Origin: Oenococcus kitaharae DSM 17330
GTDB taxonomy: Bacteria; Bacillota; Bacilli; Lactobacillales; Lactobacillaceae
Assembly (NCBI RefSeq): GCF_000241055.1
Contig: NZ_CM001398.1
Span: 1,413,163 to 1,477,162 of the forward strand
Reading direction: 5' to 3'
Length of the DNA: 64,000 nt
In this document: positions 30,504 to 39,246 of the stretch, one piece after another
Position numbering within the stretch: position 1 is the stretch's first letter
How the letters are laid out: each line of letters opens with the position of its first letter
Notes under the pieces: generated by a model
What the model saw: only the letters and a program-made list of their open reading frames with translations
Database searches by the model: none
What the model was told of the DNA's origin: nothing
Position numbers and translations under genes: made by a program

Positions 30504-31142
30504 ATGACTGAAACAAAACAACTCGGTGTTCTCCGCTATATATACGAAAAACAGAACGAAAAAGGATACCCTCCTACGGTGCGTGAAATTGGCGAAGCAG
30601 TGGGGCTTTCATCTACTTCAACTGTCCATGGCCATATTGAGCGTCTGGAAAAACACGGATTACTACATAAAGATCCAACTAAACCGCGTGCTATCGAAAT
30701 CACTGAAAAAGGTCTCAGAGCGCTAGGCGTGCCAGTAACTCCCGGTAAAGTGCCAGTCATCGGAATTGTCACTGCAGGTATACCTATCTTGGCCGTCGAA
30801 CAAAATGCCACCGAGTTTCTTCCCCTTCCAGATGACCTTGAGCGTTTTGAAGGTGACCTTTTCGTCCTGCGTGTGTCCGGTACTTCGATGATCAATATCG
30901 GCATTTTGGATGGCGATATGGTTTTTGTTCGTAAACAAGATTATGCAGACAATGGCGATATTGTTGTGGCCATGACTAGTGACTTTGGCAATGGCGAAGG
31001 CGAAGCCACGGTCAAGCGTTTCTTCAAGGAAGCAGGCCATTATCGCTTGCAACCTGAAAATGACACCATGGCACCGATTATTGTCCATAATGTCGCTATT
31101 TTGGGCAAAGTTGTTGGTCTGTATCGTAATTCAATTTATTAA
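30504..31142 (+). CDS. lexA: SOS regulator LexA
   Basis: 212 residues. N-terminal winged helix ([20 protein letters not shown]), hinge with the Ala-Gly cleavage site in GIVTAGIP (near residue 90), and the S24 protease domain with the nucleophile Ser in [10 protein letters not shown] and the catalytic Lys in EATVKRFF. RecA-stimulated self-cleavage lifts repression of SOS genes. GGAAGGG precedes the ATG. Confidence 0.97.
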   Translation: MTETKQLGVLRYIYEKQNEKGYPPTVREIGEAVGLSSTSTVHGHIERLEKHGLLHKDPTKPRAIEITEKGLRALGVPVTPGKVPVIGIVTAGIPILAVEQNATEFLPLPDDLERFEGDLFVLRVSGTSMINIGILDGDMVFVRKQDYADNGDIVVAMTSDFGNGEGEATVKRFFKEAGHYRLQPENDTMAPIIVHNVAILGKVVGLYRNSIY

Positions 31143-31192
31143 ACTTTATTGCTGAAAAAGCCGCTTATTTGTTAGAATGGTTTTTGTAGCTC

Positions 31193-31281
31193 GGAGATAT
31201 GGCAGAGCGGTAATGCAGCGGACTCGAAATCCGCCGAACCGATGTAGAGTCGGCGCCGGGGTTCGAATCCCCGTGTCTCCT
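31193..31281 (+). tRNA. tRNA-Ser (anticodon CGA)
   Basis: GGAGATA (31193-31199) pairs with TGTCTCC (31274-31280). The anticodon stem CGGA-CTCGAAA-TCCG exposes CGA, which reads UCG. A long variable arm follows and the T arm GGGGTTCGAATCCCC is standard. CCA is not encoded. The base after the acceptor stem reads T, whereas serine tRNAs normally have G at the discriminator position. Confidence 0.93.
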
Positions 31282-31364
31282 TCCAATTTCTCTCAAACGG
31301 ACAGATCAGATATCATTTTGGGTCAATATTTGTCTATTAATTAAAAAGGGAGCAATGCACTGCA

Positions 31365-32189
31365 GTGAAAAGCAAAAGAGACGTCCTCTTAAAATCTTTT
31401 TTAATCTTTTTCTCAACGATTATTTCATTGATCCTTGGTTCAATCCTGGGTTCAATTCTTATTTCTGTTTACCGTTCGTTATTTTATAACAGTACACTTG
31501 CAGCAAATCGAGATCCTGTTTTGTTAAGCTGGCTAGCTATTTTAGGTGAAACATTTGCCATACTTTTTATTTTCCTTTTTAATCACTTCTTTTTTAAAAT
31601 CAGAGTTTCATTCTTTAATCACGGTTTCTTTCTTGGATTGAAAGTAGCCTCGCCAAGTATCTTGTTTATTGTGATAAATTTTCTTGTGTTTTCAAGCCAA
31701 AAACATCATCTAACGTTGTTTGAACTTTTTACTGCTGTCGCAGTTTCGCTCTCGGTCGGTATTTTTGAAGAGTATGCGGCACGTGGATTAATGTTGGGGA
31801 ATCTGTTGTCAGGAGGCGGCCGCACATTTAGTTTCTTAGCAGCAAATTTGTTGTCAGCGATGTTTTTTGCAGGCCTGCATCTGATAAACCTCTTTTCAGC
31901 CAGCATAGCCGTGACAGCTATTCAAATGATTTACGTTTTTGCCCTCGGGCTGATTTTCGCCTCCGCCTACATATTCAGTAAAAACCTGTCGGTCACAATC
32001 CTGATCCATGCTCTCATCGATGGTTTGGCTTTCGCAGCTAATCCGCAAGCCATTTTCGGACTTGGCAATCCCAAAGTAACCGTGACTCAGTTCGCTTTTC
32101 AAGGTATCCTATTGATTATTTTTCTGTATTATACATTTCGCATATTCAAAAAAAATAATCTGGTCGAGGTATCTAAAAAATGGTCCTAA
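31365..32189 (+). CDS. CPBP family intramembrane metalloprotease
   Basis: 274 residues with about seven hydrophobic helices and the CPBP (Abi) motifs: EEYAARGLMLG near residue 130, FFAGLHLINL near 168 and LIHALIDG near 215. The family includes prenyl-protein-type proteases and bacteriocin self-immunity proteins; no bacteriocin gene is visible nearby, so the role is open. The start is GTG at 31365 with AAAAAGGGAG upstream; an ATG at 31355 is in another frame. Its stop overlaps the convergent holA stop by 3 bp. Confidence 0.88.
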   Translation: MKSKRDVLLKSFLIFFSTIISLILGSILGSILISVYRSLFYNSTLAANRDPVLLSWLAILGETFAILFIFLFNHFFFKIRVSFFNHGFFLGLKVASPSILFIVINFLVFSSQKHHLTLFELFTAVAVSLSVGIFEEYAARGLMLGNLLSGGGRTFSFLAANLLSAMFFAGLHLINLFSASIAVTAIQMIYVFALGLIFASAYIFSKNLSVTILIHALIDGLAFAANPQAIFGLGNPKVTVTQFAFQGILLIIFLYYTFRIFKKNNLVEVSKKWS

Positions 32190-33187
32190 ACATTATTTGA
32201 AAGAAACATTTCAAATAACATCGTCGGATCTAGTGTTGTCGACTTGAGTCGAAAATCAATTTTGGCTAAATCCAAGTAGGCATTCGACAATTGCGGCATC
32301 GTTTGGACGCTGACAGCTTGATTAGCTAATTTTGCCCTATACGGATGTATTTTAAGTTTTTGAGCAAGTTGCGTATCATTGATTGATAGAGCTTTAGCTT
32401 GAATCAAAAGACGGTACTGGGATTGAAGCAGTGCATTGATTCGAATAGGCGCTTCTCCTCGATCAATAAGATTAACGTACAGCTGCAAGGCTTTATCCAA
32501 ATGGCGCCGGTTAATCTCAGTGACCAGATCGAAAGCAGATTCATTCAATTCGGCAGTAACTAGTTCATTGATTTCTTCATGCCCAATGGCTTTCCCTGAA
32601 ACACCAAAAAGTATTAGTTTGTCCAAATTAGTCATGACCAGTCGCAGGTCAAAAGCCAAACGGCGCAGATAGTAGTTAATAACATCGTCAGCTATTAATA
32701 CATGAGCTAGTGACAGATGCCGTTTGACAATTTTGAAAACTTCTCTCTCAGGCAATGGTTCAAAATCAACCTGTTCCCCACTCTTAAGAAGAGTTTTAAC
32801 GATTTTTTTGCGTTTATCTATTTCAATACCAACTGTATTTACGATCAAGGTATTTTCCGATTCGGGATTCTGAAGATAATTCAAAAAAATCTTTTCATCC
32901 TGCTTTTCCAAACTGCCCTTAGATGTCAAAAAAACAGGTTGATCCATGATAACAAAACGCCGTCCACCACTGAAAGACATTGTGGCAACATCTTGTAGAA
33001 CAGCTGGAACTGACTGATCTCTCATATCACTTCTAACAAAGTCCCAAGAACGAAAATTCGCTTCGATTGACTGCTCGATTTTTTTAAAACTCTGTTCTGC
33101 TAAAAAATCTTCCTGGCCAGAGAATAAAAGAACCGATGGTAAGGTATTCTGTCTTTGCAATTGTTTACTAAAATCACTCGGTGTCAT
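32186..33187 (-). CDS. holA: DNA polymerase III delta subunit
   Basis: Clamp-loader subunit that opens the sliding clamp. 333 residues from the ATG at 33187 (TPSDFSKQLQRQNTLPSVLL, then FSGQEDFLAEQSF), matching the HolA/YqeN start. The longer frame (33280) would add 31 residues lying inside comEC. It overlaps the comEC 3' end by 14 bp. The comEC-holA order is common in Firmicutes. Confidence 0.92.
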   Translation of the reverse strand: MTPSDFSKQLQRQNTLPSVLLFSGQEDFLAEQSFKKIEQSIEANFRSWDFVRSDMRDQSVPAVLQDVATMSFSGGRRFVIMDQPVFLTSKGSLEKQDEKIFLNYLQNPESENTLIVNTVGIEIDKRKKIVKTLLKSGEQVDFEPLPEREVFKIVKRHLSLAHVLIADDVINYYLRRLAFDLRLVMTNLDKLILFGVSGKAIGHEEINELVTAELNESAFDLVTEINRRHLDKALQLYVNLIDRGEAPIRINALLQSQYRLLIQAKALSINDTQLAQKLKIHPYRAKLANQAVSVQTMPQLSNAYLDLAKIDFRLKSTTLDPTMLFEMFLSNNV

Positions 33188-35471
33188 CAAAATCTCTCGT
33201 AAAAGTCTCAAAAAAGCCCTTGTGTCCAGTATAACGAAAACGGATTGCACCATTGGTCTGGGTGTTAAAAACGTGAACATGAAGTTTATCCATCAAAGAA
33301 ATGACCTCTGCTTTGGGATGACCATAGCGATTATGACGACCTGCTGAAATTAGTCCATAGGTTACTTGCCATTTTTTGAGAACCTCAGCGTCGCTAGAGG
33401 TATTTGAACCATGATGCCCTAATTTGAGCAAATCGACTTTCAGTCCTGGAAACCTGCGGCTAATCTGATTTTCCCCTTCTTTAGGCAAATCTCCAGCAGT
33501 GAAGAATCTTAGCGGACCCAAAGTCGTCCACAGTGCGATTGAATCCTCATTCTCAGCTTTACCCTGCCCAAAGGGATGCAATATTTTAAAAGGAAAACCT
33601 GGCAGATTTGATGAATTGGTTACTTCAATAACCTGAGTTCCTGCTTTTATGAAAGGCTGAAGCTGAATTTTAAAGGGGTCCGTCTGCTTCATACCAGCTG
33701 GAATCAGTATATGTTTGACGCTCATGAGATTAAGAATATCCTTGGCGTTGCCGATATGATCCATATCACCATGACTGAGTACTAAATAATCTAAGCGGCC
33801 AACTCCGATTGATTGCAAATAATTAACAATGATAGACTGCCCCTGATTACTGCCGCCTTTTGTAATCTGCCAAGGCTTCTTGGGCAAACCAACTCGGCCG
33901 CCCGTATCCATGAGAACAGTCTGCTGGTTACGAGGTGTGCGAAGAAATGCCGAATCACCTTGACCGATATCAAAAGTTGTTAATTCACCGTCTTTAGGAA
34001 AATGAATAACAAAAAAGCTAACAGCTAAAATGCTCGTAAAAAGTACAGCAGCAACTCGTTGGCGAATCTTCTTCCTATCAAAAAGCATGAATATCAAGCA
34101 AATTAACGGAATAACTAGAAAATCAGCCAGTTTTCCGAAATATATCTGGCCCGGCAAACGAGCAATCCATTCCACGCTCTCAGTAAAAATCTGAATCACA
34201 AAATTCAAGAAGCCTAAAACAGGTGGAAAAATAATTTGTACCGCAATAGCTAAAAAAACTAGGGGCAGAATGAAAATACCAAAAATTGGAATAGCAATAA
34301 AATTTGCCGGCATACTAAGAAAATGCCAAGAATATTTTGCAGCCAAAACAATTGGCAAACTGGCCAAGCTCATGAGGAGACTTGTTTTAAACGTTCCAAG
34401 GCGATATGTATACATCAATGCAAAACTAAGCAAGTATGACAGCTGACCGCCAATATTAAACAAAATCATCGGTGATATAAAAAGTCCGATCATTAAGGCG
34501 CCGGACCAAATAAGCTCCTTGCTCACGCGTGCTTTCACCAAACTTGCTCCTAAAGACAATTCGGTCGCGGCAACAGGACGAATTAAAGATTGAACCCCTC
34601 CAGCAAAAATAAAAAATATTGGCAGAAAAAGAGCAGTCACAATTGTATTGTGTTCTTTAATAAGATGGATTTTTCTCAAAATTTTTCTCAAAAAAATAGC
34701 AAAATAACTTACTTGAAAGCCAGAAATACTAAATAAATGAATTAGACCTAGATTCGTCACGCCTGGATAACGATCATAAAAATCACTATCTACATTGCCG
34801 ATTAAAAGTGCCTTGGCATAATCAGATAAAGGGCTGGGCAGCTTATCCAACTGGTTGATTAATAATTTTCGCAAACGATGCGTCATGAAAACAATCCAGT
34901 CATATGGATTTTTCGGTCGTAAAACAGATATTTTTACAAAACGAACCTTGCTGATTTGATTGCTGACTGACTGAGTATGGTAGTAACTGCGAACATCAAA
35001 CTGCTGAAAATTGGTTGGCCGCATCGGCTTGGAAATTCGCCCATTTACCAAACAACTCAAATTTTTTTGGTTTGTTTCCCAAAAAAGTTTTTCAGTTTCT
35101 GAACCAATAGTGGCATACATCAGAATTTTTTGTTTCCGCTGCTGGTCAAAAGCCTTCACTTTAAGCTGGTCGCCATCAACGGCAACATCATCGGCAAAAA
35201 TGCGCAGACGCAACGTTGTTTGGTCATTATTAGGCAACGTTTTAGCTTCAAATGTGGATTGAAAATTAAAAAAACGCAACAAAAATAACAAGGAAATCAG
35301 TAAGGCTGCAATCATGGTCTGCACAGATTTTCCCAGTAAAATTCGGGTAATAACAGCTAACAGCAAGCCAACGGTCAGCAGACAGCAATTGAAAAAAACG
35401 GCACTTATGGCCGCAATTAGCAGGGACAAAATCAAGGCGTCCTGTAGAACTGACTTATTGAACCGTGACAT
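33174..35471 (-). CDS. comEC: DNA uptake channel ComEC
   Basis: 765 residues. N-terminal OB-like region, central competence domain with many membrane helices (about 230-480; LIHLFSISGFQVSYFAIFLR), and a C-terminal metallo-beta-lactamase domain (LSHGDMDHIGN near 575, LGHHGSNTSSDAEVL near 695). It carries transforming DNA across the membrane. The reading frame is intact and overlaps comEA by 17 bp. Confidence 0.96.
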   Translation of the reverse strand: MSRFNKSVLQDALILSLLIAAISAVFFNCCLLTVGLLLAVITRILLGKSVQTMIAALLISLLFLLRFFNFQSTFEAKTLPNNDQTTLRLRIFADDVAVDGDQLKVKAFDQQRKQKILMYATIGSETEKLFWETNQKNLSCLVNGRISKPMRPTNFQQFDVRSYYHTQSVSNQISKVRFVKISVLRPKNPYDWIVFMTHRLRKLLINQLDKLPSPLSDYAKALLIGNVDSDFYDRYPGVTNLGLIHLFSISGFQVSYFAIFLRKILRKIHLIKEHNTIVTALFLPIFFIFAGGVQSLIRPVAATELSLGASLVKARVSKELIWSGALMIGLFISPMILFNIGGQLSYLLSFALMYTYRLGTFKTSLLMSLASLPIVLAAKYSWHFLSMPANFIAIPIFGIFILPLVFLAIAVQIIFPPVLGFLNFVIQIFTESVEWIARLPGQIYFGKLADFLVIPLICLIFMLFDRKKIRQRVAAVLFTSILAVSFFVIHFPKDGELTTFDIGQGDSAFLRTPRNQQTVLMDTGGRVGLPKKPWQITKGGSNQGQSIIVNYLQSIGVGRLDYLVLSHGDMDHIGNAKDILNLMSVKHILIPAGMKQTDPFKIQLQPFIKAGTQVIEVTNSSNLPGFPFKILHPFGQGKAENEDSIALWTTLGPLRFFTAGDLPKEGENQISRRFPGLKVDLLKLGHHGSNTSSDAEVLKKWQVTYGLISAGRHNRYGHPKAEVISLMDKLHVHVFNTQTNGAIRFRYTGHKGFFETFTRDFDDTE

Positions 35472-36183
35472 AGTCTTTCAATTTTTCAACAGTCTTTTCG
35501 CCAAAACCGGAAACATTTTGCAGATCCTCAATTTTTTTGAAGCGGCCATGTTCATCACGATATTTGATAATATCATCAGCTTTTTTCTCACCGATTCCAC
35601 TAATCGTTTGTAAACGACTGGCATCAGCCTGATTTAAATCAATCTTGCTTTCTCCTGTATTTCCATTCGATGTCTCCAAGGAAGCCGTATTAGCAAAAGC
35701 ATTCTCTTCAACAGATGGTGCTGCAAACTGTGCCGGTATCTTTTCACCTTTCTTTGGTACATAGATGACCTGGCCAGGAGTGGCTGCTGCAGCAAGATTC
35801 AACTGATTCAAATCTGCGTCTGCGTTGACACCACCAGCTAGATTAAGCGCCGATTGTATAATTTCGCCGCTTTTCATCTTGACTACCTGCGAATGTTGGA
35901 CCGCACCTTTAACATCAACAAAAAAAACTGTTTGATCCCGATTCTGTTGATTTTTTTCAGTTGCTTGTTTATTTTCCGCTGAACCAGTTTGCGAATTCTT
36001 CTCAGAATAAGCCTGCGCCGGGTTCGATGAAACCATCAAAGAATCATTTTCAGCTTTAGAACTCTGACTAAAATAAAATAAAAGACATATGCCGGAAACA
36101 AAAACTAGTCCGGCACATGCCCACAAAATTTTAGGATTCATCCCTTTTATTTTAGTGATATATGTTTTTAAAAAATCGCTCAT
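35455..36183 (-). CDS. comEA: Competence protein ComEA (DNA receptor)
   Basis: 242 residues: a membrane anchor (about 18-36), a Ser/Gln/Asn-rich linker, an SLBB-like domain (FFVDVKGAVQHSQVVKMKSG), and a C-terminal double helix-hairpin-helix DNA-binding domain (IDLNQADASRLQTISGIGEK, then DLQNVSGFGEKTVEKL). It binds incoming DNA outside the membrane and feeds ComEC. Confidence 0.95.
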   Translation of the reverse strand: MSDFLKTYITKIKGMNPKILWACAGLVFVSGICLLFYFSQSSKAENDSLMVSSNPAQAYSEKNSQTGSAENKQATEKNQQNRDQTVFFVDVKGAVQHSQVVKMKSGEIIQSALNLAGGVNADADLNQLNLAAAATPGQVIYVPKKGEKIPAQFAAPSVEENAFANTASLETSNGNTGESKIDLNQADASRLQTISGIGEKKADDIIKYRDEHGRFKKIEDLQNVSGFGEKTVEKLKDYVTVQ

Positions 36184-36217
36184 ACTTATTTGTACGAGTT
36201 GAGATGCATTTTTTTAA

Positions 36218-36724
36218 TTAATTGGCAAAACGACCCTGCGTGTATGGCAGATTGTCCGGCACTTTAGTGGGTGCTTCCGGGTCGAACGATCGTAAATAAT
36301 TAACGAAATCGTCAAAGCGCTCAGGATAAGCATTGACACCATAAATTAACTGTTCGCCCTTTAAGTTTCGTGAGTGAAAACGAATACCCCACTCGACATT
36401 CTTATCGGAATTATAATCAACTGGCGCACGATAATCAGCTTCCCAAGGCTCTATAAAACCTAGTACTACATCTGAATAGTGATCCCATACACGGCTTAAA
36501 TCCGTGAATTTTTCGTCATATTTCCAGTTAAAAGCTGCATGTGTATCCTCAGCGATATGTGGATTATAGAAATCAAAATTTTCGTCCAAAATATCTGCAA
36601 TCTCTTCTTGAGGTTGTCGGCGGACATAAAAAGCATGGCCGTTAATTCTTTTTGTGTAAACATAGTCAAAACCATAACTGATGTTGCCAATATAAAAAAC
36701 TAAATAATCTAATCTAATGGTCAT
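36218..36724 (-). CDS. Hypothetical protein, 168 residues
   Basis: I do not recognise the family. The protein is soluble, rich in Asp, Tyr and Trp, with no signal peptide or membrane helix. Recognisable blocks are TIRLDYLVFYIGNISYGFDY at the start, a central WDHYSDVVLGFIEPWEADY and a C-terminal AYPERFDDFVNYLRSFDPEA. It begins 1 bp after the pepP stop, so it is translated with pepP. Codon use looks like the neighbours. It could be a lineage-specific protein of the Oenococcus group. Confidence 0.75.
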   Translation of the reverse strand: MTIRLDYLVFYIGNISYGFDYVYTKRINGHAFYVRRQPQEEIADILDENFDFYNPHIAEDTHAAFNWKYDEKFTDLSRVWDHYSDVVLGFIEPWEADYRAPVDYNSDKNVEWGIRFHSRNLKGEQLIYGVNAYPERFDDFVNYLRSFDPEAPTKVPDNLPYTQGRFAN

Positions 36725-36725
36725 A

Positions 36726-37814
36726 TTAATTCTCGATTGTGATTAGGTCTCGTGTAATACCGTCAGTGAGGTTTTCAAAACCGTCTTTTGTCACGAGAAT
36801 ATCATCTTCAATACGGACGCCGCCTAGTCCAGAAAGATAGATTCCTGGTTCGATTGTCAGCATCTGGCCGCTCACAGCTTCATCTGTCGACCTAGGAGAG
36901 ACTGCCGGGCCTTCATGAATGTCCAGTCCTGCACCGTGACCGCCGCCGTGATTATATTCTTTATCAAACCCTTTCGATGAGATGTAAGCACGAGCAGCCG
37001 AGTCAACATCGCTGAGTGAAACATCCGGTTTGACTGCCTCAATAGCGCGTTTTTGCGCCTCTTTGACAATTTCATAAATGTTTCTTAATTTATCATCAAC
37101 CGGCCCAACAGCCAATGTCCTCGTAATATCAGATGTGTAATGGTGATAGTAGTAACCAAAATCAATTGTCAGCAAATCGCCCTGTTTAATTCGACGTTCG
37201 CTAGCGGTGCCGTGAGGCTTGGCAGAATTTTCTCCGGAAGCTACGATTGTATCGAAACTAGTTTTTTCAAGCCCTTCTTTACGCGCAAAATAATCCAGTT
37301 GGTTTGCAATTTCTCTTTCAGTCTGTCCCGTCTTAATCCAGTTTAATAATTGGTTAAACGCAGCCACCGATCGCCGAGTCGCTTGGCGAAGATTTTCAAT
37401 CTCATCGACATCCTTGATTTCGCGCAAAGCTTCTATCGGTGCAGGCGTTGGGACGAAATTGGAATCTAATTCGCTATCCAGAAAATCAAAAACGTTAAAG
37501 GGAAGATTCTCTTCGAAGCCTACCGTGTCTGCTTGCCACTCGTTCAGAGCTTTAGCAGTATCACCGTAATAATCTCTCGTAATTTTTAGGTCAACCCCGT
37601 CAGGCAAATTTCCGGTCAAGGCTTCTTCATAACGGCCATCAGTAACAAGCAGCGCGTGCGTCCGGTCCAAACTCAACATGCCTTCGCCTGAGCCTGCATC
37701 AAAGCCTGTCAGATATTCAATATTAGTGCCCTGATAAATTGTCATGGCATCTACCTTCAACACATCGAATAACTTTCTTAATTTCTCTATTCTTTTCTCA
37801 AAATCATATTTCAT
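36726..37814 (-). CDS. pepP: Xaa-Pro aminopeptidase (M24 family)
   Basis: 362 residues, cleaving the bond before proline at peptide N-termini. The N-terminal creatinase-like domain (YLTGFDAGSGEGML, LLVTDGRYEEAL) is followed by the pita-bread catalytic domain with its dimetal ligands: IDFGYYYHHYTSDITRT (two Asp), HGGGHGAGLDIHEGP (His), TIEPGIYL (Glu) and GVRIEDD (Glu). It looks closer to lactococcal PepP than to PepQ. It comes after the rpmA terminator and 1 bp before an unknown gene. Confidence 0.9.
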   Translation of the reverse strand: MKYDFEKRIEKLRKLFDVLKVDAMTIYQGTNIEYLTGFDAGSGEGMLSLDRTHALLVTDGRYEEALTGNLPDGVDLKITRDYYGDTAKALNEWQADTVGFEENLPFNVFDFLDSELDSNFVPTPAPIEALREIKDVDEIENLRQATRRSVAAFNQLLNWIKTGQTEREIANQLDYFARKEGLEKTSFDTIVASGENSAKPHGTASERRIKQGDLLTIDFGYYYHHYTSDITRTLAVGPVDDKLRNIYEIVKEAQKRAIEAVKPDVSLSDVDSAARAYISSKGFDKEYNHGGGHGAGLDIHEGPAVSPRSTDEAVSGQMLTIEPGIYLSGLGGVRIEDDILVTKDGFENLTDGITRDLITIEN

Positions 37815-37825
37815 AGATACCTGCC

Positions 37826-37851
37826 TAAAAAAAATAGCGGTAAACCGCTAC
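37826..37851 (-). terminator. Intrinsic terminator after rpmA
   Basis: On the minus strand TAGCGG-TTTA-CCGCTA followed by T8. It separates the ribosomal protein genes from pepP. Confidence 0.85.
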
Positions 37852-37863
37852 TCACAAAAAATT

Positions 37864-38181
37864 TTAATCAACTGCTTCTAATTTTGACTGATATTCTTCT
37901 CTAGAATAAACAGATGCTTGTCTCTGTGCCTTGCCCTTGCGTTCAAAACGAACAACACCATCTGCTAATGCATAAAGAGTATCATCGTCACCACGGCCAA
38001 CATTGTTACCTGGGTAAATATGTGTGCCGCGTTGGCGGTAAATAATTGTGCCTGCTAAAACATCTTGTCCATCGGCACGCTTAGCGCCAAGACGACGTCC
38101 TGCAGAATCACGACCGTTGGAGGATGATCCGCCTCCCTTATGGTGGGCTAACTTAATTAGATTTTCTAACTTCTCAAACAT
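37864..38181 (-). CDS. rpmA: 50S ribosomal protein L27, with atypical N-terminal extension
   Basis: 105 residues; the body from [15 protein letters not shown] onward is a normal L27, whose N-terminus reaches the peptidyl-transferase centre. Firmicutes L27 carries a leader such as MLKLNLQFFA that the protease Prp removes. Here the leader is [11 protein letters not shown], of similar length but without the QFFA cleavage motif. The prp gene normally between rplU and rpmA is missing: only 10 bp separate them and they hold the AGGAGG of rpmA, which fixes the ATG at 38181. The C-terminal tail is also longer than usual. Confidence 0.96.
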   Translation of the reverse strand: MFEKLENLIKLAHHKGGGSSSNGRDSAGRRLGAKRADGQDVLAGTIIYRQRGTHIYPGNNVGRGDDDTLYALADGVVRFERKGKAQRQASVYSREEYQSKLEAVD

Positions 38182-38191
38182 GTCGTCCTCC

Positions 38192-38494
38192 TTAAACGCT
38201 CTCGATCAATACTTTAGAATATGGTTGACGGTGACCTTTTTTAACATGGCCATGCTTTTTAGCCTTGTACTTAAAGGTAACAACTTTTTTCTCTTTGCCC
38301 TGCTTAGCAACTGTGCCGGTAACCTTCGCACCAGCCACATATGGATCACCAAATTCGCCATTTGCGAGCAATACTTTATCAAAAACAACTTTATCGCCTT
38401 CGTTGGCTTCAAGCTTCTCGATGAAGATAGCGTCTCCCGCTTCCACACGATACTGCTTGCCGCCAGTCTCGATAACTGCGTACTTATTAGCCAT
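38192..38494 (-). CDS. rplU: 50S ribosomal protein L21
   Basis: 100 residues: [20 protein letters not shown], then [18 protein letters not shown] and [12 protein letters not shown], diagnostic for L21. Start at 38494 set by AAGAGGAGG; a frame from 38575 would cover the leader RNA. Confidence 0.97.
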   Translation of the reverse strand: MANKYAVIETGGKQYRVEAGDAIFIEKLEANEGDKVVFDKVLLANGEFGDPYVAGAKVTGTVAKQGKEKKVVTFKYKAKKHGHVKKGHRQPYSKVLIESV

Positions 38495-38501
38495 TAACGG
38501 C

Positions 38502-38576
38502 CTCCTCTTATACTCACCGTGGCGGTGGACTAAGTCTCTTAATACCGCTTTAGAGTGGTTGAAGCTTTGCAACAAC
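38502..38576 (-). ncRNA. L21 leader RNA upstream of rplU
   Basis: The region between the promoter and the rplU ribosome site contains CCACCGCCACGGTG (hairpin CACCG/CGGTG) just before AGTATAAGAGGAGG, plus an upstream AAGCTTCAACCACT segment. Position and the conserved hairpin fit the L21 leader family described for Firmicutes, thought to mediate feedback by a ribosomal protein. Call from position and one hairpin; a covariance search would settle it. Confidence 0.65.
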
Positions 38577-38582
38577 TCGTTT

Positions 38583-38612
38583 ATTGTATCAAAAAAGACC
38601 CTTTCAGGTCAA
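38583..38612 (-). promoter_or_regulatory. rplU promoter overlapping an intrinsic terminator
   Basis: On the minus strand TTGACC (38612-38607), 18-bp spacer, TGA-TACAAT (38588-38583). The same stretch forms GACC-TGAAA-GGGTC plus T6 (a terminator for the upstream 38616-39128 gene), so the terminator stem doubles as the -35 and spacer of the next promoter. Confidence 0.6.
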
Positions 38613-38615
38613 CGC

Positions 38616-39128
38616 TCAGCTCTTAATCCCTAACTTATAGAGCCTGGAATCAACACTCAAATCTTTTTGAATTTGAGCGGCAACTCGTCCAGCCTGTGAA
38701 TCAGACTCGGTCGCAGATTTTGCGGACTGCTGAACGATCACGGAAAATTTAGCGTGGAGTACCGAAGCGATATCACCATCAATCAGATATCTCCCCTTTT
38801 GAGCCGCCTCAATGGTAGCAAGAACACCACCTTTGTCTCCTGCTGCGGCTTCTAATTTATCAAAATCCGCAGTTGATAAGTTTTGGCCATTTTCAGAGAT
38901 CAGCTGGTCAACATCTTTTTTGATTTTGGTGACTGTCGAACCTTGAGTCGGCTGATATTTACCAAGATCAGTAAGCAGCGTATCAATGTTGTCTTTGGAT
39001 CGCTGGACTTGTCTATATTGTTTCTCAGACATCTGAACGCCGCCAAAAGAAGCCCGCGGGTACAAAAAATACGCTGCCACCAGCAGAACCACAACAACAG
39101 ATGCTAAAATCCAAAAACTTTTTTTCAT
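38616..39128 (-). CDS. Hypothetical membrane-anchored protein
   Basis: 170 residues. One N-terminal hydrophobic segment (SFWILASVVVVLLVAAYFLY) with a positive start, then a helical, polar domain (LTDLGKYQPTQGSTVTKIKK) facing outside. No lipobox cysteine and no known domain recognised. A terminator follows and tRNA-Arg lies 7 bp upstream of its start, so it may be read from the tRNA transcript. Confidence 0.7.
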   Translation of the reverse strand: MKKSFWILASVVVVLLVAAYFLYPRASFGGVQMSEKQYRQVQRSKDNIDTLLTDLGKYQPTQGSTVTKIKKDVDQLISENGQNLSTADFDKLEAAAGDKGGVLATIEAAQKGRYLIDGDIASVLHAKFSVIVQQSAKSATESDSQAGRVAAQIQKDLSVDSRLYKLGIKS

Positions 39129-39135
39129 AATTTCA

Positions 39136-39209
39136 TGCGGAAGGTGGGACTCGAACCCACAACCTGCGGATTAGAACTCCGATGCTCTATCCAGTTGAGC
39201 CACTTCCGC
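39136..39209 (-). tRNA. tRNA-Arg (anticodon UCU)
   Basis: On the minus strand GCGGAAG pairs with CTTCCGC (39143-39137). The anticodon loop GTTCTAA within CGGA/TCCG shows TCT, which reads AGA. The D arm GCTCAACTGGATAGAGC and T arm GTGGGTTCGAGTCCCAC are standard; the discriminator is A and CCA is not encoded. Confidence 0.95.
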
Positions 39210-39246
39210 GTACTTTTAGTATAGTCAAAAAACTAACTATTTCACA

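Noticed and set aside
36184-36217. TACAAATA just before comEA as a ComX (CIN) box
   Set aside because: One mismatch to TACGAATA and only about 10 bp from the start codon; too weak without other com genes to compare.
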